From: Litoreibacter ascidiaceicola
Lineage (GTDB): Bacteria > Pseudomonadota > Alphaproteobacteria > Rhodobacterales > Rhodobacteraceae
Assembly: GCF_900129235.1 (NCBI RefSeq)
Contig: NZ_FQUV01000010.1
Location: forward strand, 48,470-112,469
Direction of reading: 5' to 3'
Length of the DNA: 64,000 nucleotides
The notes beneath the pieces are model-generated. The model was not told the DNA's origin and did no database searches. It saw nothing but the letters and a program-made list of their open reading frames with translations. Every line of letters starts with the position of its first letter. Within the stretch, counting starts at the first letter, position 1. Below are positions 16,298 to 25,301 of this stretch, piece by piece. The position numbers were made by a program, and so were the translations under genes.

Positions 16298-17692
16298 GTG
16301 GCAGTTGAAAACATAGGCGCAAAAAAATACGCATTGCAAAAAACCAATCTCATCGGGCTCTTGACGGGGTCCCTTCTATCTTGTCCGGCCGCTCTGCTGG
16401 CGCAAGAGACGGATGCGGGTGGGGTCATTGCAACATTGGAAGTTGGTCAGCGTTTTCAATATATCGAAGAAGACGGTTTTTCAGGCTCTTTCAGTGATGA
16501 AGGCTTGAGATCCCTAACCACTGTCGCATTTGGCGTTTCTAGCGAAACACATAGCCAGCTTTTGGCTTTCAATCTTTCCACTGGGATCGTGCAAAACCTT
16601 ACAAATGGTGGTTCAACAGAGTTTGAAAGTACGCGGGCGTCGCTTGACTACAGGATATCCAATCGCAGTACAGAACTAACGTTCGGCGGGTTCTACCTAC
16701 GTGATGAAGTCGATGATCTAGCTTTTGATACCTCGCTTGAAGATGACGCCATCACTACAGGCGCCGGTCAGCGCGAAGTTTTCAATTTGACCACGGGCCT
16801 GACTGTGGGTCGGGAAAGTCCGATAACTGGTTCTTTGCGCCATGTTTTCGAGAAGAGTGAGTATTCAGACACAACAGACCCGTCACTTAACGACAGCCTT
16901 ACGCAACGCGTCGAAGGTCGCCTTAGCTTTGAAGTTTCACCAAATCTTGAAGCCAGCGTTTTTGGCAGTTTCAGCACAGTAGACGAACAAGGTGTAGGGG
17001 CTACAGACCGCGAAACATCTCGGATCGGCATTGGCGCCACATACGAGGTGACGCCTTCGACGACGCTTACCGGAGAAATTGCCTATAGCACCGAAGACAG
17101 CCGCGGCACGGTTGTAGATGAAACCGACGGTCTGAACTACGCGTTCTCACTCGCACACGCCCGCCCGAACGGCCAAGTTTCGCTCCGGTTTTCGGAAGAC
17201 GACACTCTAAATGGCAAACGCCACCAGCTTACAGCTGGTCGCAGTTACCAACTGCGACGCGGCGAGTTCTCATTCTCACTCGGCGCGACCAAAACCGATG
17301 GGTTTAGTCCGCAACCCATCGCCAACGTGCAGCTTGACTACCAAATCGACCGCAACAGTACTTTTGAAGTTTCGCTGCAACAGTCGGGTGGGATCGATGG
17401 TGGCAACAACGAGGTGATCAACACCCGCCTCGATATGTCATATGCGCGCGAATTGACTAGTCTTTCGCAAATCAGCGCAGGGCTTGCTTTGGTCGAGGAA
17501 AACGTTCTGAACGCAGGTGGGATTGATCGCCGCTCAGTCCGCTTTAATGTCAGCCATGCCTATCAGTTGGCTAGGGAATGGGACCTGGTTTCTGGGTTCT
17601 CGCATTCTTCGGTACGCGAAGACGCGCAGCCTACGCGCAAACGAAACACTGTGTTCCTGGGTATTCAGAAAAACTTTTCTTACCGCCCGTAG
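16298..17692 (+). CDS. outer-membrane beta-barrel protein of the polysaccharide export system
   Basis: 464 residues starting at GTG 16298 with an AAGG-type site about 8 nt upstream. A signal peptide ends near SCPAALLA-Q. The remainder alternates hydrophobic and polar residues in many short strands rich in Thr, Ser and Arg, and ends in an aromatic/basic tail (NVTVFLGIQKNFSY-like pattern ending FSYRP), as in barrels with a C-terminal Phe/Tyr. Family resemblance is to the large outer-membrane proteins of exosortase loci. It probably forms the outer-membrane port for the polymer with the short Wza-like protein. It ends 15 bp before a convergent gene, with no visible terminator between them. Confidence 0.78.
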   Translation: MAVENIGAKKYALQKTNLIGLLTGSLLSCPAALLAQETDAGGVIATLEVGQRFQYIEEDGFSGSFSDEGLRSLTTVAFGVSSETHSQLLAFNLSTGIVQNLTNGGSTEFESTRASLDYRISNRSTELTFGGFYLRDEVDDLAFDTSLEDDAITTGAGQREVFNLTTGLTVGRESPITGSLRHVFEKSEYSDTTDPSLNDSLTQRVEGRLSFEVSPNLEASVFGSFSTVDEQGVGATDRETSRIGIGATYEVTPSTTLTGEIAYSTEDSRGTVVDETDGLNYAFSLAHARPNGQVSLRFSEDDTLNGKRHQLTAGRSYQLRRGEFSFSLGATKTDGFSPQPIANVQLDYQIDRNSTFEVSLQQSGGIDGGNNEVINTRLDMSYARELTSLSQISAGLALVEENVLNAGGIDRRSVRFNVSHAYQLAREWDLVSGFSHSSVREDAQPTRKRNTVFLGIQKNFSYRP

Positions 17693-17706
17693 GATTGATG
17701 GATCAC

Positions 17707-18660
17707 CTATTTGTATTCGATCAAACTAACACGTTTCCCGCGCCAACGTTCGAAATAGTAGCCCAATATTCCCTGCGCCTCCGGAAGTTTTCCAAGTGTT
17801 AGGAAGAAGGCTCTGGAAAAGTCACCATCCCTGATTCCTAACCGGATGACCTGCGCCGGCCATGCCAGTAGCAGGCCCAAAGCCCACGTCGAAAGAAATG
17901 ATCCAAATAGTGCGGTCACCGGGATGCCAACCCCCCAAATCAATGCCGATCTGGTTTCTCTTACGCCGTGATTCTCGGGCGGACGGCCGTGCATGGCGAC
18001 GCCCTCACCGTAAGCATGTCCCGCGCGGCGATTTCGCTTCCACCATTGGGATAACTTGGAAATTGCGGCGTCATGCAAAGTCATTTCCGCATCCAAGCGA
18101 CATATGGTCCAGCCATCTGCACGCAACCGTACGCAAAGCTCCGGTTCTTCTCCGGCGATCAATTCGGGATTAAAACCTGATACGTCTTGGAAAGCTGTGA
18201 CCCGCATCATTGCGTCGCCACCGCAAGACTTGGCTTCCCCTACTGGTGTGTCCCATTCCTGATCAATCAACCGATTGTAGATCGAAGCCGTTGGATGTCT
18301 TTCGCGCCTGCGACCGCAAGCTACGGCCACACGAGGATGCTCGTCTAAATATTTTTGCGCCAGTGCGATCCAGTCGGAGTTCAAAGCGCAGTCTCCGTCA
18401 ATGAACTGAACATACTCAATCTCGTCATTTTTTGTGGCTAAATGAATAAAGCCGTCATTGCGCGCACGGGCCGCGGTGAAGGGCAGATCCATATCCACCG
18501 AAATCACATCCGCCCCTAGTTCCTTTGCCGCAGCCTGGCTGCCGTCAGATGAGCCGCTATCCACATAGACGACGAAATCTGCCTGCCCCATAACTGAACT
18601 GAGGCACCTGATGAGACGCGCGCCTTCATTTCGACCTATGACTACGACGCCGACGGTCAT
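17707..18660 (-). CDS. glycosyltransferase family 2 protein
   Basis: A 317-residue GT-A enzyme. VGVVVIGRNEGARLIRCLSSV starts the nucleotide-binding fold, VYVDSGSSDGS is the conserved Asp-rich turn, and FIDGDCAL supplies the metal-binding DxD-type motif. The C-terminal 80 residues contain one or two hydrophobic segments (WGVGIPVTALFGSFLSTWALGLLLAW), suggesting membrane attachment. The start codon overlaps the stop of the upstream polymerase gene by 4 bp (ATGA). It should add one sugar of the repeat unit; the donor is not predictable. Confidence 0.88.
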   Translation of the reverse strand: MTVGVVVIGRNEGARLIRCLSSVMGQADFVVYVDSGSSDGSQAAAKELGADVISVDMDLPFTAARARNDGFIHLATKNDEIEYVQFIDGDCALNSDWIALAQKYLDEHPRVAVACGRRRERHPTASIYNRLIDQEWDTPVGEAKSCGGDAMMRVTAFQDVSGFNPELIAGEEPELCVRLRADGWTICRLDAEMTLHDAAISKLSQWWKRNRRAGHAYGEGVAMHGRPPENHGVRETRSALIWGVGIPVTALFGSFLSTWALGLLLAWPAQVIRLGIRDGDFSRAFFLTLGKLPEAQGILGYYFERWRGKRVSLIEYK

Positions 18661-20105
18661 TGCATCGCCTGCTCTTTCGTTTGGGAGGGGGAACCAGTTG
18701 ACGTCGCAAATCGAGTATAGGCGGGTCGTTTCGTTTCTTCAGACAGCTTAACGGATGCGTCATCGGCATTCTCGAGCCTACCTAATTCTATGCGCCCCCA
18801 AACGGCCCCTGCCAGCAACCAAGTTATTGGAGTAATTGTCGCGTTAGGGATCAAATCAATCAGGTTGGCAGATAGAATGAGGAGAAGAACTGAAGTCTCC
18901 AGCCCGTATTGATCTTTGCGAATTTTAAGAAAGGCGAAAATTGCAGGCAGACACAGCAAGCCGAACTCTGATGCGAAGCGCACCCATCCACCGATTCCGA
19001 CAGAATAAACCCAATACCCATCTGTAACAGCGGCATCGAAGCCCGCTTCATCATACAGCAGATTGCGGCCAAACCCGCCCCAGCCAAAGAGTGGTCTCTC
19101 CTGAGCCTTTTCCAGCAGTATGTCCTCATTGAAAAACCGAAATGACAGAGAGCCTGCGCGCTCTGGGTCGATAATCTGGGCCCACCCTAGTATCGTTTCA
19201 GTCGGAATAAGCTCTCCACCTCGTAACGCAGGATAGAGCAAAATCGTTGATGCGATGATCGCGCTGGCGAGGATCTGAGTGGGAACGCGAACGAATAATA
19301 CTAAGGGCAACAACAACATGGTGATTGCCAGCGCACCCAAGGATTTAGACATGATTAATGCGAACAACAGCCAAGTTCCAAGCACGAGGTACTTTATCTT
19401 TCGATCAGCACTTTGAGCTCGAGATAGGCCGAAAGCTGCCAATACCGCCATCGCAAAGAAGATCGAAAGCCAAAGTCCGTGATTGAGAAACACAATCGGT
19501 CGGAACCCATCACCGCGGATATGTTGCAGAAAGCTATGAGGAAAAAAGCCGTAGAGCATGTTGTTGAGTTGTGGCGACATCCGTACTTCATAAAGCGCCA
19601 GAAATGCATAGAGTGCGCCAGCCACGGCTAACGTCAATAACACCGCCCTTTGTTGCTCAGGATAGGCCAGATATTTACGAGCTAGAAAGAAGGGTAGCAG
19701 GCTTACGAGAAGGCTGAGAACAGTTGAAAACGCGTCAAACGGGCGAAGCGCAGGAATAAACAGCGGGCCGTACGACAGTGGGTCACCATTCGTGAGTACG
19801 GTTAGAAAACTACCAGCAATCAGTCCCAACATCAGCAATCGAACTACAACTACCCTGGGGAGCCATCCAGAAAGATTCCTGTTTTCCAAGCTTGTTCCAA
19901 TCATGAGAAGAATGAGGAACGCTGACAAGGCGGGGATTGTGTGCTTCTCCAACGTAGGAAGAATGGGGAGGTTAAAGAAAAGCTGCTCTGGTAATAGAAG
20001 GTAGCCAACAATAATTGAGGCCAAGATTGCCGCGTGTCTAGAGTACATTGAAAATAAGATGGCGACGACAAGCGGCCAGCCAAACAGAATAATGTTCCCA
20101 ATCAT
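18657..20105 (-). CDS. O-antigen ligase/polymerase-like membrane protein (Wzy type)
   Basis: A 482-residue protein with about 11-12 hydrophobic helices. A large periplasmic loop in the second half contains RPLFGWGGFGRNLLYDEAG, matching the Wzy_C/O-antigen ligase pattern in which conserved Arg and Gly residues contact the lipid-linked glycan. The C-terminus is a soluble basic tail. It lies between the Wzx flippase gene (57 bp upstream) and a GT2 gene that overlaps its 3' end. With Wzx and Wzz it completes a Wzx/Wzy-dependent route. Sequence alone cannot separate a polymerase from a ligase; I favour polymerase because no other candidate is as clear. Confidence 0.82.
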   Translation of the reverse strand: MIGNIILFGWPLVVAILFSMYSRHAAILASIIVGYLLLPEQLFFNLPILPTLEKHTIPALSAFLILLMIGTSLENRNLSGWLPRVVVVRLLMLGLIAGSFLTVLTNGDPLSYGPLFIPALRPFDAFSTVLSLLVSLLPFFLARKYLAYPEQQRAVLLTLAVAGALYAFLALYEVRMSPQLNNMLYGFFPHSFLQHIRGDGFRPIVFLNHGLWLSIFFAMAVLAAFGLSRAQSADRKIKYLVLGTWLLFALIMSKSLGALAITMLLLPLVLFVRVPTQILASAIIASTILLYPALRGGELIPTETILGWAQIIDPERAGSLSFRFFNEDILLEKAQERPLFGWGGFGRNLLYDEAGFDAAVTDGYWVYSVGIGGWVRFASEFGLLCLPAIFAFLKIRKDQYGLETSVLLLILSANLIDLIPNATITPITWLLAGAVWGRIELGRLENADDASVKLSEETKRPAYTRFATSTGSPSQTKEQAMQ

Positions 20106-20162
20106 TCCTTCTCGCCTTCGCGGGTTTTGGTGTTTGAATGGAACAACTTAGGCATGCTTATG

Positions 20163-21536
20163 TCAAACCCCGCGCAAGGCAGTGACCAGTAATTCGTTCG
20201 CCGCAGGGCTTAGCCACAAAGCTAGGGCCATAATCGCTACACCAATCGACAACAGCAACACATCCAACCCGGGGTGCCACCCGCGATAGGGGCGGATGTA
20301 GTGGACCAGCAATGGATAGGTCACGAATTCGGATAGGAACGGCGCAATGATCGCTCCGACGATGCCAAATTTTTGAATCATCACGACTAAGAGCACGGTT
20401 TTAACAACGGCTGAAATGACGATGATGATCGTGAAATCGCGCGAGTTCCCATTTGCCAGCAATACACCCTTGTACCCATCCAGCAAAAGCGCAGGAATAA
20501 CTGACAGGCTGAGAAGAACCAGCATAGGACCAGCGCTATAGTAACGAGGGTCGTATAAAACTTCGATTAGATCTTCGCCTAGCAATGATAACGCCGTCGA
20601 AATTACCAGAAAGCCTAAGAGGAGAAGCATTCTAGCGCGTCTGATTTTGCGAAAGTTATTTTCGCTCTGAGCGGGTGGCCGCTGCTTAAACAGTGGGATA
20701 AGAACGCGCGAGTTGAGTTGAATGGCGAGAGTCAGCGGAAGGCTTCCAAAGAGGAAGGCGATAGTGAAAATCGCAAGCTCCTCTAAGGAGACGTATTTGC
20801 CTAAGATCAAGCGATCCCCTTGGTTAACCAGGTAACCCGCGATCGTCGAAATTACGATGAATTTGCCAAAGTGGAAGATCTCCCAAGCGGCAGGCTTGCT
20901 CCAAGCCAATTTGTTGCGACCACCATCTAGTATCAGATGCGTGAGCATTGTGTGGATCGTAACGCCGATGAGTGACCCAATGACAAGCGCCCAGACTGAC
21001 TGAAGCCAAAGTGCCATTAAGATGAGAATAATCGTTCCGACAACTTGCGCGATCAATTCCACTGCAGTCACACGGCCAAGAGTCAGACGTCGACTGGCCA
21101 GTGAATAGTTGGTCGATCTGAAACTGGAAATGACGGTCGTGAAGGCCAACACAGGGATCATCTGGATAAGCGCGTCTTGACCATAAAACTGCGCTGCAGG
21201 CGTGGCTATCAGGCAAGCGATCAGCCATAAAAACAGTCCACGTATAATCTGCATGGTCCATGCAGTGTTGAGGAAATCGCGATCCTCGCCGTTCTTGCTT
21301 TGAATTATGGCCGGATGAATTCCCATGTCCGAGAACATTTCCAAACCAGTCACTACGATTTGCACCAGTGCCATCAGCCCGAAGGCTTCTGGAAACAAAA
21401 TGCGTGTCAGGATCAGGTTTGAGATGAGCCGGATAACTTGCCCGCCACCGAAGCCGACAACACTCAAAGCGGTGCCACGAATAGCGCGCGCCTTCATCCC
21501 GTTGTCGCGAAGCGTCGACAAAAAATTTGTATTCAT
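20163..21536 (-). CDS. lipid-linked oligosaccharide flippase (Wzx/polysaccharide_synt family)
   Basis: 457 residues with roughly 12-14 membrane helices. The N-terminal signature RGTALSVVGFGGGQVIRLISNLILTRIL and PEAFGLMALVQIVVTGLEMF are typical of the MOP-superfamily Wzx/RfbX exporters that follow the MurJ/MATE fold. It should move the undecaprenyl-linked repeat unit to the periplasmic face of the inner membrane. It leads a short leftward operon with the Wzy-like and GT2 genes. Upstream is a 737-bp stretch with no intact gene. Confidence 0.88.
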   Translation of the reverse strand: MNTNFLSTLRDNGMKARAIRGTALSVVGFGGGQVIRLISNLILTRILFPEAFGLMALVQIVVTGLEMFSDMGIHPAIIQSKNGEDRDFLNTAWTMQIIRGLFLWLIACLIATPAAQFYGQDALIQMIPVLAFTTVISSFRSTNYSLASRRLTLGRVTAVELIAQVVGTIILILMALWLQSVWALVIGSLIGVTIHTMLTHLILDGGRNKLAWSKPAAWEIFHFGKFIVISTIAGYLVNQGDRLILGKYVSLEELAIFTIAFLFGSLPLTLAIQLNSRVLIPLFKQRPPAQSENNFRKIRRARMLLLLGFLVISTALSLLGEDLIEVLYDPRYYSAGPMLVLLSLSVIPALLLDGYKGVLLANGNSRDFTIIIVISAVVKTVLLVVMIQKFGIVGAIIAPFLSEFVTYPLLVHYIRPYRGWHPGLDVLLLSIGVAIMALALWLSPAANELLVTALRGV

Positions 21537-21697
21537 TCTAAACGACTCAACAATATTCGGGCAAAACTACTGATATGCACATAACTCATTCTGGCCAAAC
21601 AAGCGAGCAGCAGCATTTGGCCTCAGAAAAATTGGCCTTGAATTCAACTCTCTAGACGGGGCCACTTCCATCGTTCGGTGCGTATTGAGATCGTTGA

Positions 21698-22234
21698 CAG
21701 GTTGTCCAGTTTCTCAGACTCAGATGGATTCTTGAGGAAGTCGAGTTCCAGCCAGATGATCAAATCAAGGCGCGGGAAGGTGACAGCGCGATTGCGGTCA
21801 CGACAATCTTAACGGAAGCAACTGGGCAAAGGAGAGTGCTTGGAAGCGCCCTGCAGGATGCTTTCGATTTCATGCACACTGTCATGACTGGCCCTGCTCC
21901 TGCAGTGTCTGGTGCAGGTGACGAAGCCATAAAAAAACTGGTGGATTTTAGCCCAGATATGGCTCGCGACTAGTTTCCTGATTTTCTACTTCCTAACGAC
22001 AGCGGCGAGCATAGGCCCGTCTGTGGCGACCAGTCACGGCTGTTGGCAACGGGTATTGAATATACAAAACATCGCCCTTGGAAGTGCAAATCATGAGAGG
22101 GCAAGGCCGCAGAGGCACCGCAGTTTCCCGTGGAATCCAAGGGGTGTAAATTCATCCGTTCAAGTCGATCAGATGGCGTTCGGTTTAAGGACCGGGGCGA
22201 CCAATTTCTTCCATTTGATGCAGGAAGATGTTAG
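21698..22234 (+). pseudogene. possible decayed gene: 179-codon frame with two internal stops
   Basis: In the 737-bp gap 21,537-22,273, one plus-strand frame stays open from 21698 to a TAG at 22232-22234 except for TAG 21971 and TGA 22094. It has no start codon near its 5' end. The first 91 codons read like real protein (for example AVTTILTEATGQRRVLGSAL and DEAIKKLVDFSPDMARD). I do not recognise the family. So few stops in 179 codons is unusual but not decisive, so this may be a remnant or chance. The rest of the gap shows nothing else. Confidence 0.3.
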
Positions 22235-22273
22235 TTAAAAACCAGTATATAGTATTCGACTACGGGTGTAGCA

Positions 22274-24133
22274 GTGGCAAGCTCAAATGCGTCAGCGCAG
22301 ATCGTAATATTCAACCGATCTGGCCTTGAAGTCGTACCGGAAGCGATTTCTATGGAAGTTGAGGTCGCAGGCTTTGACACTTCTGGTCCAGCCAGCGGAG
22401 CGGTTTACAACCCACAGTTGCACGAGCTCTACTATTTTTGGGATTTCGATGAAGAATATACGTTTACCGCCCCTGACAACCTTGCTGACGGTCATACAAG
22501 TTCCGGCGTCGGATATGGTCCTGTAGTAACCCATACTTATCGCACGTCAGGGACATACAACGTATCTTGTCTTGTGGTTGAACCCGCCAGCGGAAAATCA
22601 ACCACCGCCAACTTACAAATCACCGTTGGCAATTCAGACACCGCCTTTCCCGGCATTCGAACCGTCTTCGTTAGCCCGTCTTCGAATTTCGCTGATGCCC
22701 CTGCGGGCGCACGGTTGGCTGTGGATATTAACCAAGCTTTCGACATGTTTGCTGGTAATGACCGGATTCCTACTCGCGTCATGCTCAATCGGGGAGAGAC
22801 CTATCCGTTTGCTGGTCGAAACTTCGGGATGAATGACGGAACCAGCCTTCCTTCCACACATATTGTAGCCGGACCCGGATCCGCAACGAATCCGATTATC
22901 GATATGGCCGGATCGTTTGACTGGAATGACAAATCAACTTCAGGCTCTGGGACGGACAAGGATTTTGTCTGGCAGAACATCGACTTCAAAGGCCCTTGGG
23001 ATAGTGTGACGGAAACCGGTTCGAATGTTACCGGCTTTAACCACTTCGACCGATCTCCACGCGTCCACTTATTTGACGGCTGTTCTTTTGATGGGTTGGA
23101 TATTGCGATCTATGCCGCGTCGAATGACCCCAACATCGCACACCGATTTATCGCGTTGAATGACTGTTCGGTGACCAACTGGCGCAGCTACGGTCTTCTT
23201 TACGCTGTAGGTGTCGGCCTTTCGCTCGTGGGTACTAAAGTGGCGTGTCACCCGCAAGCTAGCGCGGGTGGGCCGCAAGACGGAAAGCACAACAATCAGG
23301 GCCCTTTGCGTTTCCACCGAGGTGAGCGCCTGATCATCAGCAACTGTGATTTTTTCAACCGCATTGGCTGGTCTCACGTCGGCTCCTATCAGTCCATTCA
23401 ACCCTGCCTCCGCCAAAATGTTGCTGGTGATCCAGGCTTCTTCTCGACAATTCAAGCAACGTCCTTGGAGGCTGGCGCCGGCATTCTTGAATATACGGTG
23501 GAAGAAGGGCTTACTTCGGGCCCAATCAACGCGTTGGTCGAGAAATGCTATTTGCTTGGCAACCACCAAACATGGGCCGGTGTTCGATCTCAGATGGGCG
23601 GGGTGACGATCCGCAATAACGTGATTGTTTTTCCAGGTGCAGCAAGGGACGCCACGATCCTGAATCCCGCGGGTTTCATCGAGATGATGTACTTGGCTGG
23701 TGGCATCCCGGAAACCTATTCCGCCCCTATTAAGTTTTACAACAACACGTTGGTAAATTTGATGCAGGACTCCGACTACTTCAACTATCCTTCAGCATTG
23801 ACAGAGGCGATCGTTGCCAGTCAATTCTCAGATGTCTTCGTCGGGAACAATGTGATCCATCAACCGAACTTGTCGGTTCCGGTGAATAGTGATGGTCCTT
23901 TGGAGACTTCGCCAGTCTTGTGGGAAGCAAGAGATTTGGGTTACCGGACCCGTTCTGTTAAAATAATTTCTGCCACAGCGACACCCGCTAATACAGTAGC
24001 AAGCTATGCTCCGCTTGTTGGATCGCGAGCCCTTGGTGGTGCGGTTAGTGGTGATGTCGCCCACGATGATTTTTACGGCAATACGCGTCCACCCCACCCG
24101 TCACGCGGTGCGCACGAAATATCGAAGTCGTAA
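22274..24133 (+). CDS. PKD-domain and parallel beta-helix protein (possible polysaccharide-active enzyme)
   Basis: 619 residues starting at GTG 22274; a stop lies only 24 bp upstream in frame, so the N-terminus cannot be much longer. Residues about 50-120 resemble a PKD/immunoglobulin-like domain (YYFWDFDEE, VVTHTYRTSGTYNVSCLVV). From about 130 onward the pattern is that of a right-handed parallel beta-helix: short strands with Asn/Asp ladders, such as IIDMAGSFDWND, HLFDGCSFDGLDIAIYAAS, IISNCDF and VTIRNNVIVFPGAA. Many such proteins are polysaccharide lyases or hydrolases, but I cannot see a family-specific catalytic set. There is no N-terminal signal peptide, which is odd for a surface enzyme, so export may use another route or a start may have been lost. 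It stands alone among glycan genes and is followed by a good hairpin terminator. Confidence 0.7.
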   Translation: MASSNASAQIVIFNRSGLEVVPEAISMEVEVAGFDTSGPASGAVYNPQLHELYYFWDFDEEYTFTAPDNLADGHTSSGVGYGPVVTHTYRTSGTYNVSCLVVEPASGKSTTANLQITVGNSDTAFPGIRTVFVSPSSNFADAPAGARLAVDINQAFDMFAGNDRIPTRVMLNRGETYPFAGRNFGMNDGTSLPSTHIVAGPGSATNPIIDMAGSFDWNDKSTSGSGTDKDFVWQNIDFKGPWDSVTETGSNVTGFNHFDRSPRVHLFDGCSFDGLDIAIYAASNDPNIAHRFIALNDCSVTNWRSYGLLYAVGVGLSLVGTKVACHPQASAGGPQDGKHNNQGPLRFHRGERLIISNCDFFNRIGWSHVGSYQSIQPCLRQNVAGDPGFFSTIQATSLEAGAGILEYTVEEGLTSGPINALVEKCYLLGNHQTWAGVRSQMGGVTIRNNVIVFPGAARDATILNPAGFIEMMYLAGGIPETYSAPIKFYNNTLVNLMQDSDYFNYPSALTEAIVASQFSDVFVGNNVIHQPNLSVPVNSDGPLETSPVLWEARDLGYRTRSVKIISATATPANTVASYAPLVGSRALGGAVSGDVAHDDFYGNTRPPHPSRGAHEISKS

Positions 24134-24145
24134 ATAGAGAACATA

Positions 24146-24172
24146 AAACAGCCCTAAGTTTCGGAGCTGTTT
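24146..24172. terminator. bidirectional hairpin between convergent genes
   Basis: AAACAGC (24146-24152) pairs with GCTGTTT (24166-24172), and the inner CC/GG pair extends the stem with one bulged A. It lies between the 3' ends of the beta-helix gene and the leftward GT2 gene, and its A/T outer ends suit termination from both sides. Confidence 0.65.
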
Positions 24173-24178
24173 CTGCGG

Positions 24179-25105
24179 TTATGGTTTCCAAAGGTGGGCA
24201 CGGGCATCTTCTATCTGAGTGACCGCATTCATTTTCCCTCTGAACAACGCCTTCCATTGGTAGGAACGGATAAACCGACGCAAATCTGGATCATTATGCC
24301 GAGCGGTGCCCTTCAGCATTGCCCCAAAATACCCTTGTAGCATCGCGAACCCGCCCAATAGGTAAGGCGGAACACGCGATTTGTTGATTGCCGAGGCGAT
24401 CATGAAGACTGGATGAGTTCCCATGTAATACTGGCCGAAACCGTGACGTCGGCGGCCAGTATAGATAGAGTTCTGGCTTGAACCCATGGGGCGTAGGTGA
24501 TCGAAACGTAGCTCAGGTACATCCCAGCTGCGGGGTGTCCATCCCAGTTTTCGAGCTTTGTGGCAATCGATACCGTCCCACATGACTTCACGGACAAATC
24601 CACCAATCTCTTGAAAACACCGCACTGAGAACATTTTAGTCATGCCCAAAGACATCTCATCCGTGATGCCTTCGCTTTCCATTTTCCCTTTTGAGTTTTT
24701 GAAATAAGCCTTTCCCGAGCAGGTCCCGATGCGCGGGTTCTCAACCAATCGATCCATCAAAAGCTCAAAATAGCGAGGTGGCAAATCAAGATCGAGATCA
24801 AGTTTGCAAAGGTATGAGAAATCATCAAGGTCGATCGTCTCCAAACCGACATAGAAGGCCTCAATAACCCCGGGACCTACGGCGCGGTGACCGCGATCTG
24901 GTTTTTGAATAACGCGGATCCAGTCATGTCGGGCTACATATTCCGCAAGAATATTTGGGGTTTCATCGGTCGAGCCATCGTCAACAATAACCCATAAGTT
25001 GGGTGTCTCGCTTTGCGCCACGACACTGTCGAGAGTGCGGCGCATATACTCCGCTTCGTTACGGCACGGGGAAATCAATACATAGGGGCGGTGGGCATTG
25101 GCCAT
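24179..25105 (-). CDS. glycosyltransferase family 2 protein
   Basis: 308 residues. YVLISPCRNEAEYMRRTLDSVV opens the GT-A fold, VIVDDGSTDETPNIL is the nucleotide-binding turn, and KLDLDLDLPPRYFE carries the DxD motif. The C-terminal half (QEIGGFVREVMWDGIDCHKA) matches the acceptor loop with the ED/D-type base of inverting GT2 enzymes. There are no membrane helices, so it should act at the cytoplasmic face. It is divergent from the GT4 gene that starts at 25,302. The sugar is unknown. Confidence 0.87.
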   Translation of the reverse strand: MANAHRPYVLISPCRNEAEYMRRTLDSVVAQSETPNLWVIVDDGSTDETPNILAEYVARHDWIRVIQKPDRGHRAVGPGVIEAFYVGLETIDLDDFSYLCKLDLDLDLPPRYFELLMDRLVENPRIGTCSGKAYFKNSKGKMESEGITDEMSLGMTKMFSVRCFQEIGGFVREVMWDGIDCHKARKLGWTPRSWDVPELRFDHLRPMGSSQNSIYTGRRRHGFGQYYMGTHPVFMIASAINKSRVPPYLLGGFAMLQGYFGAMLKGTARHNDPDLRRFIRSYQWKALFRGKMNAVTQIEDARAHLWKP

Positions 25106-25301
25106 GTGAAAACCCTTATTACCTAAAACTGAACCATCAACTCGTTGGAAGGTATCAGTGACGACGCTTGTATGGGACAGAAAACTTGTAAGTAGTCTAG
25201 TTTACATCGGCGTCATTAGGCAAAACAGTTGTATCAGAGCCTCCGAAGCTGCAACTATGTCCGTAATTACATTGATTAAGTTTACTAGTTCCGGATTCTA
25301 T

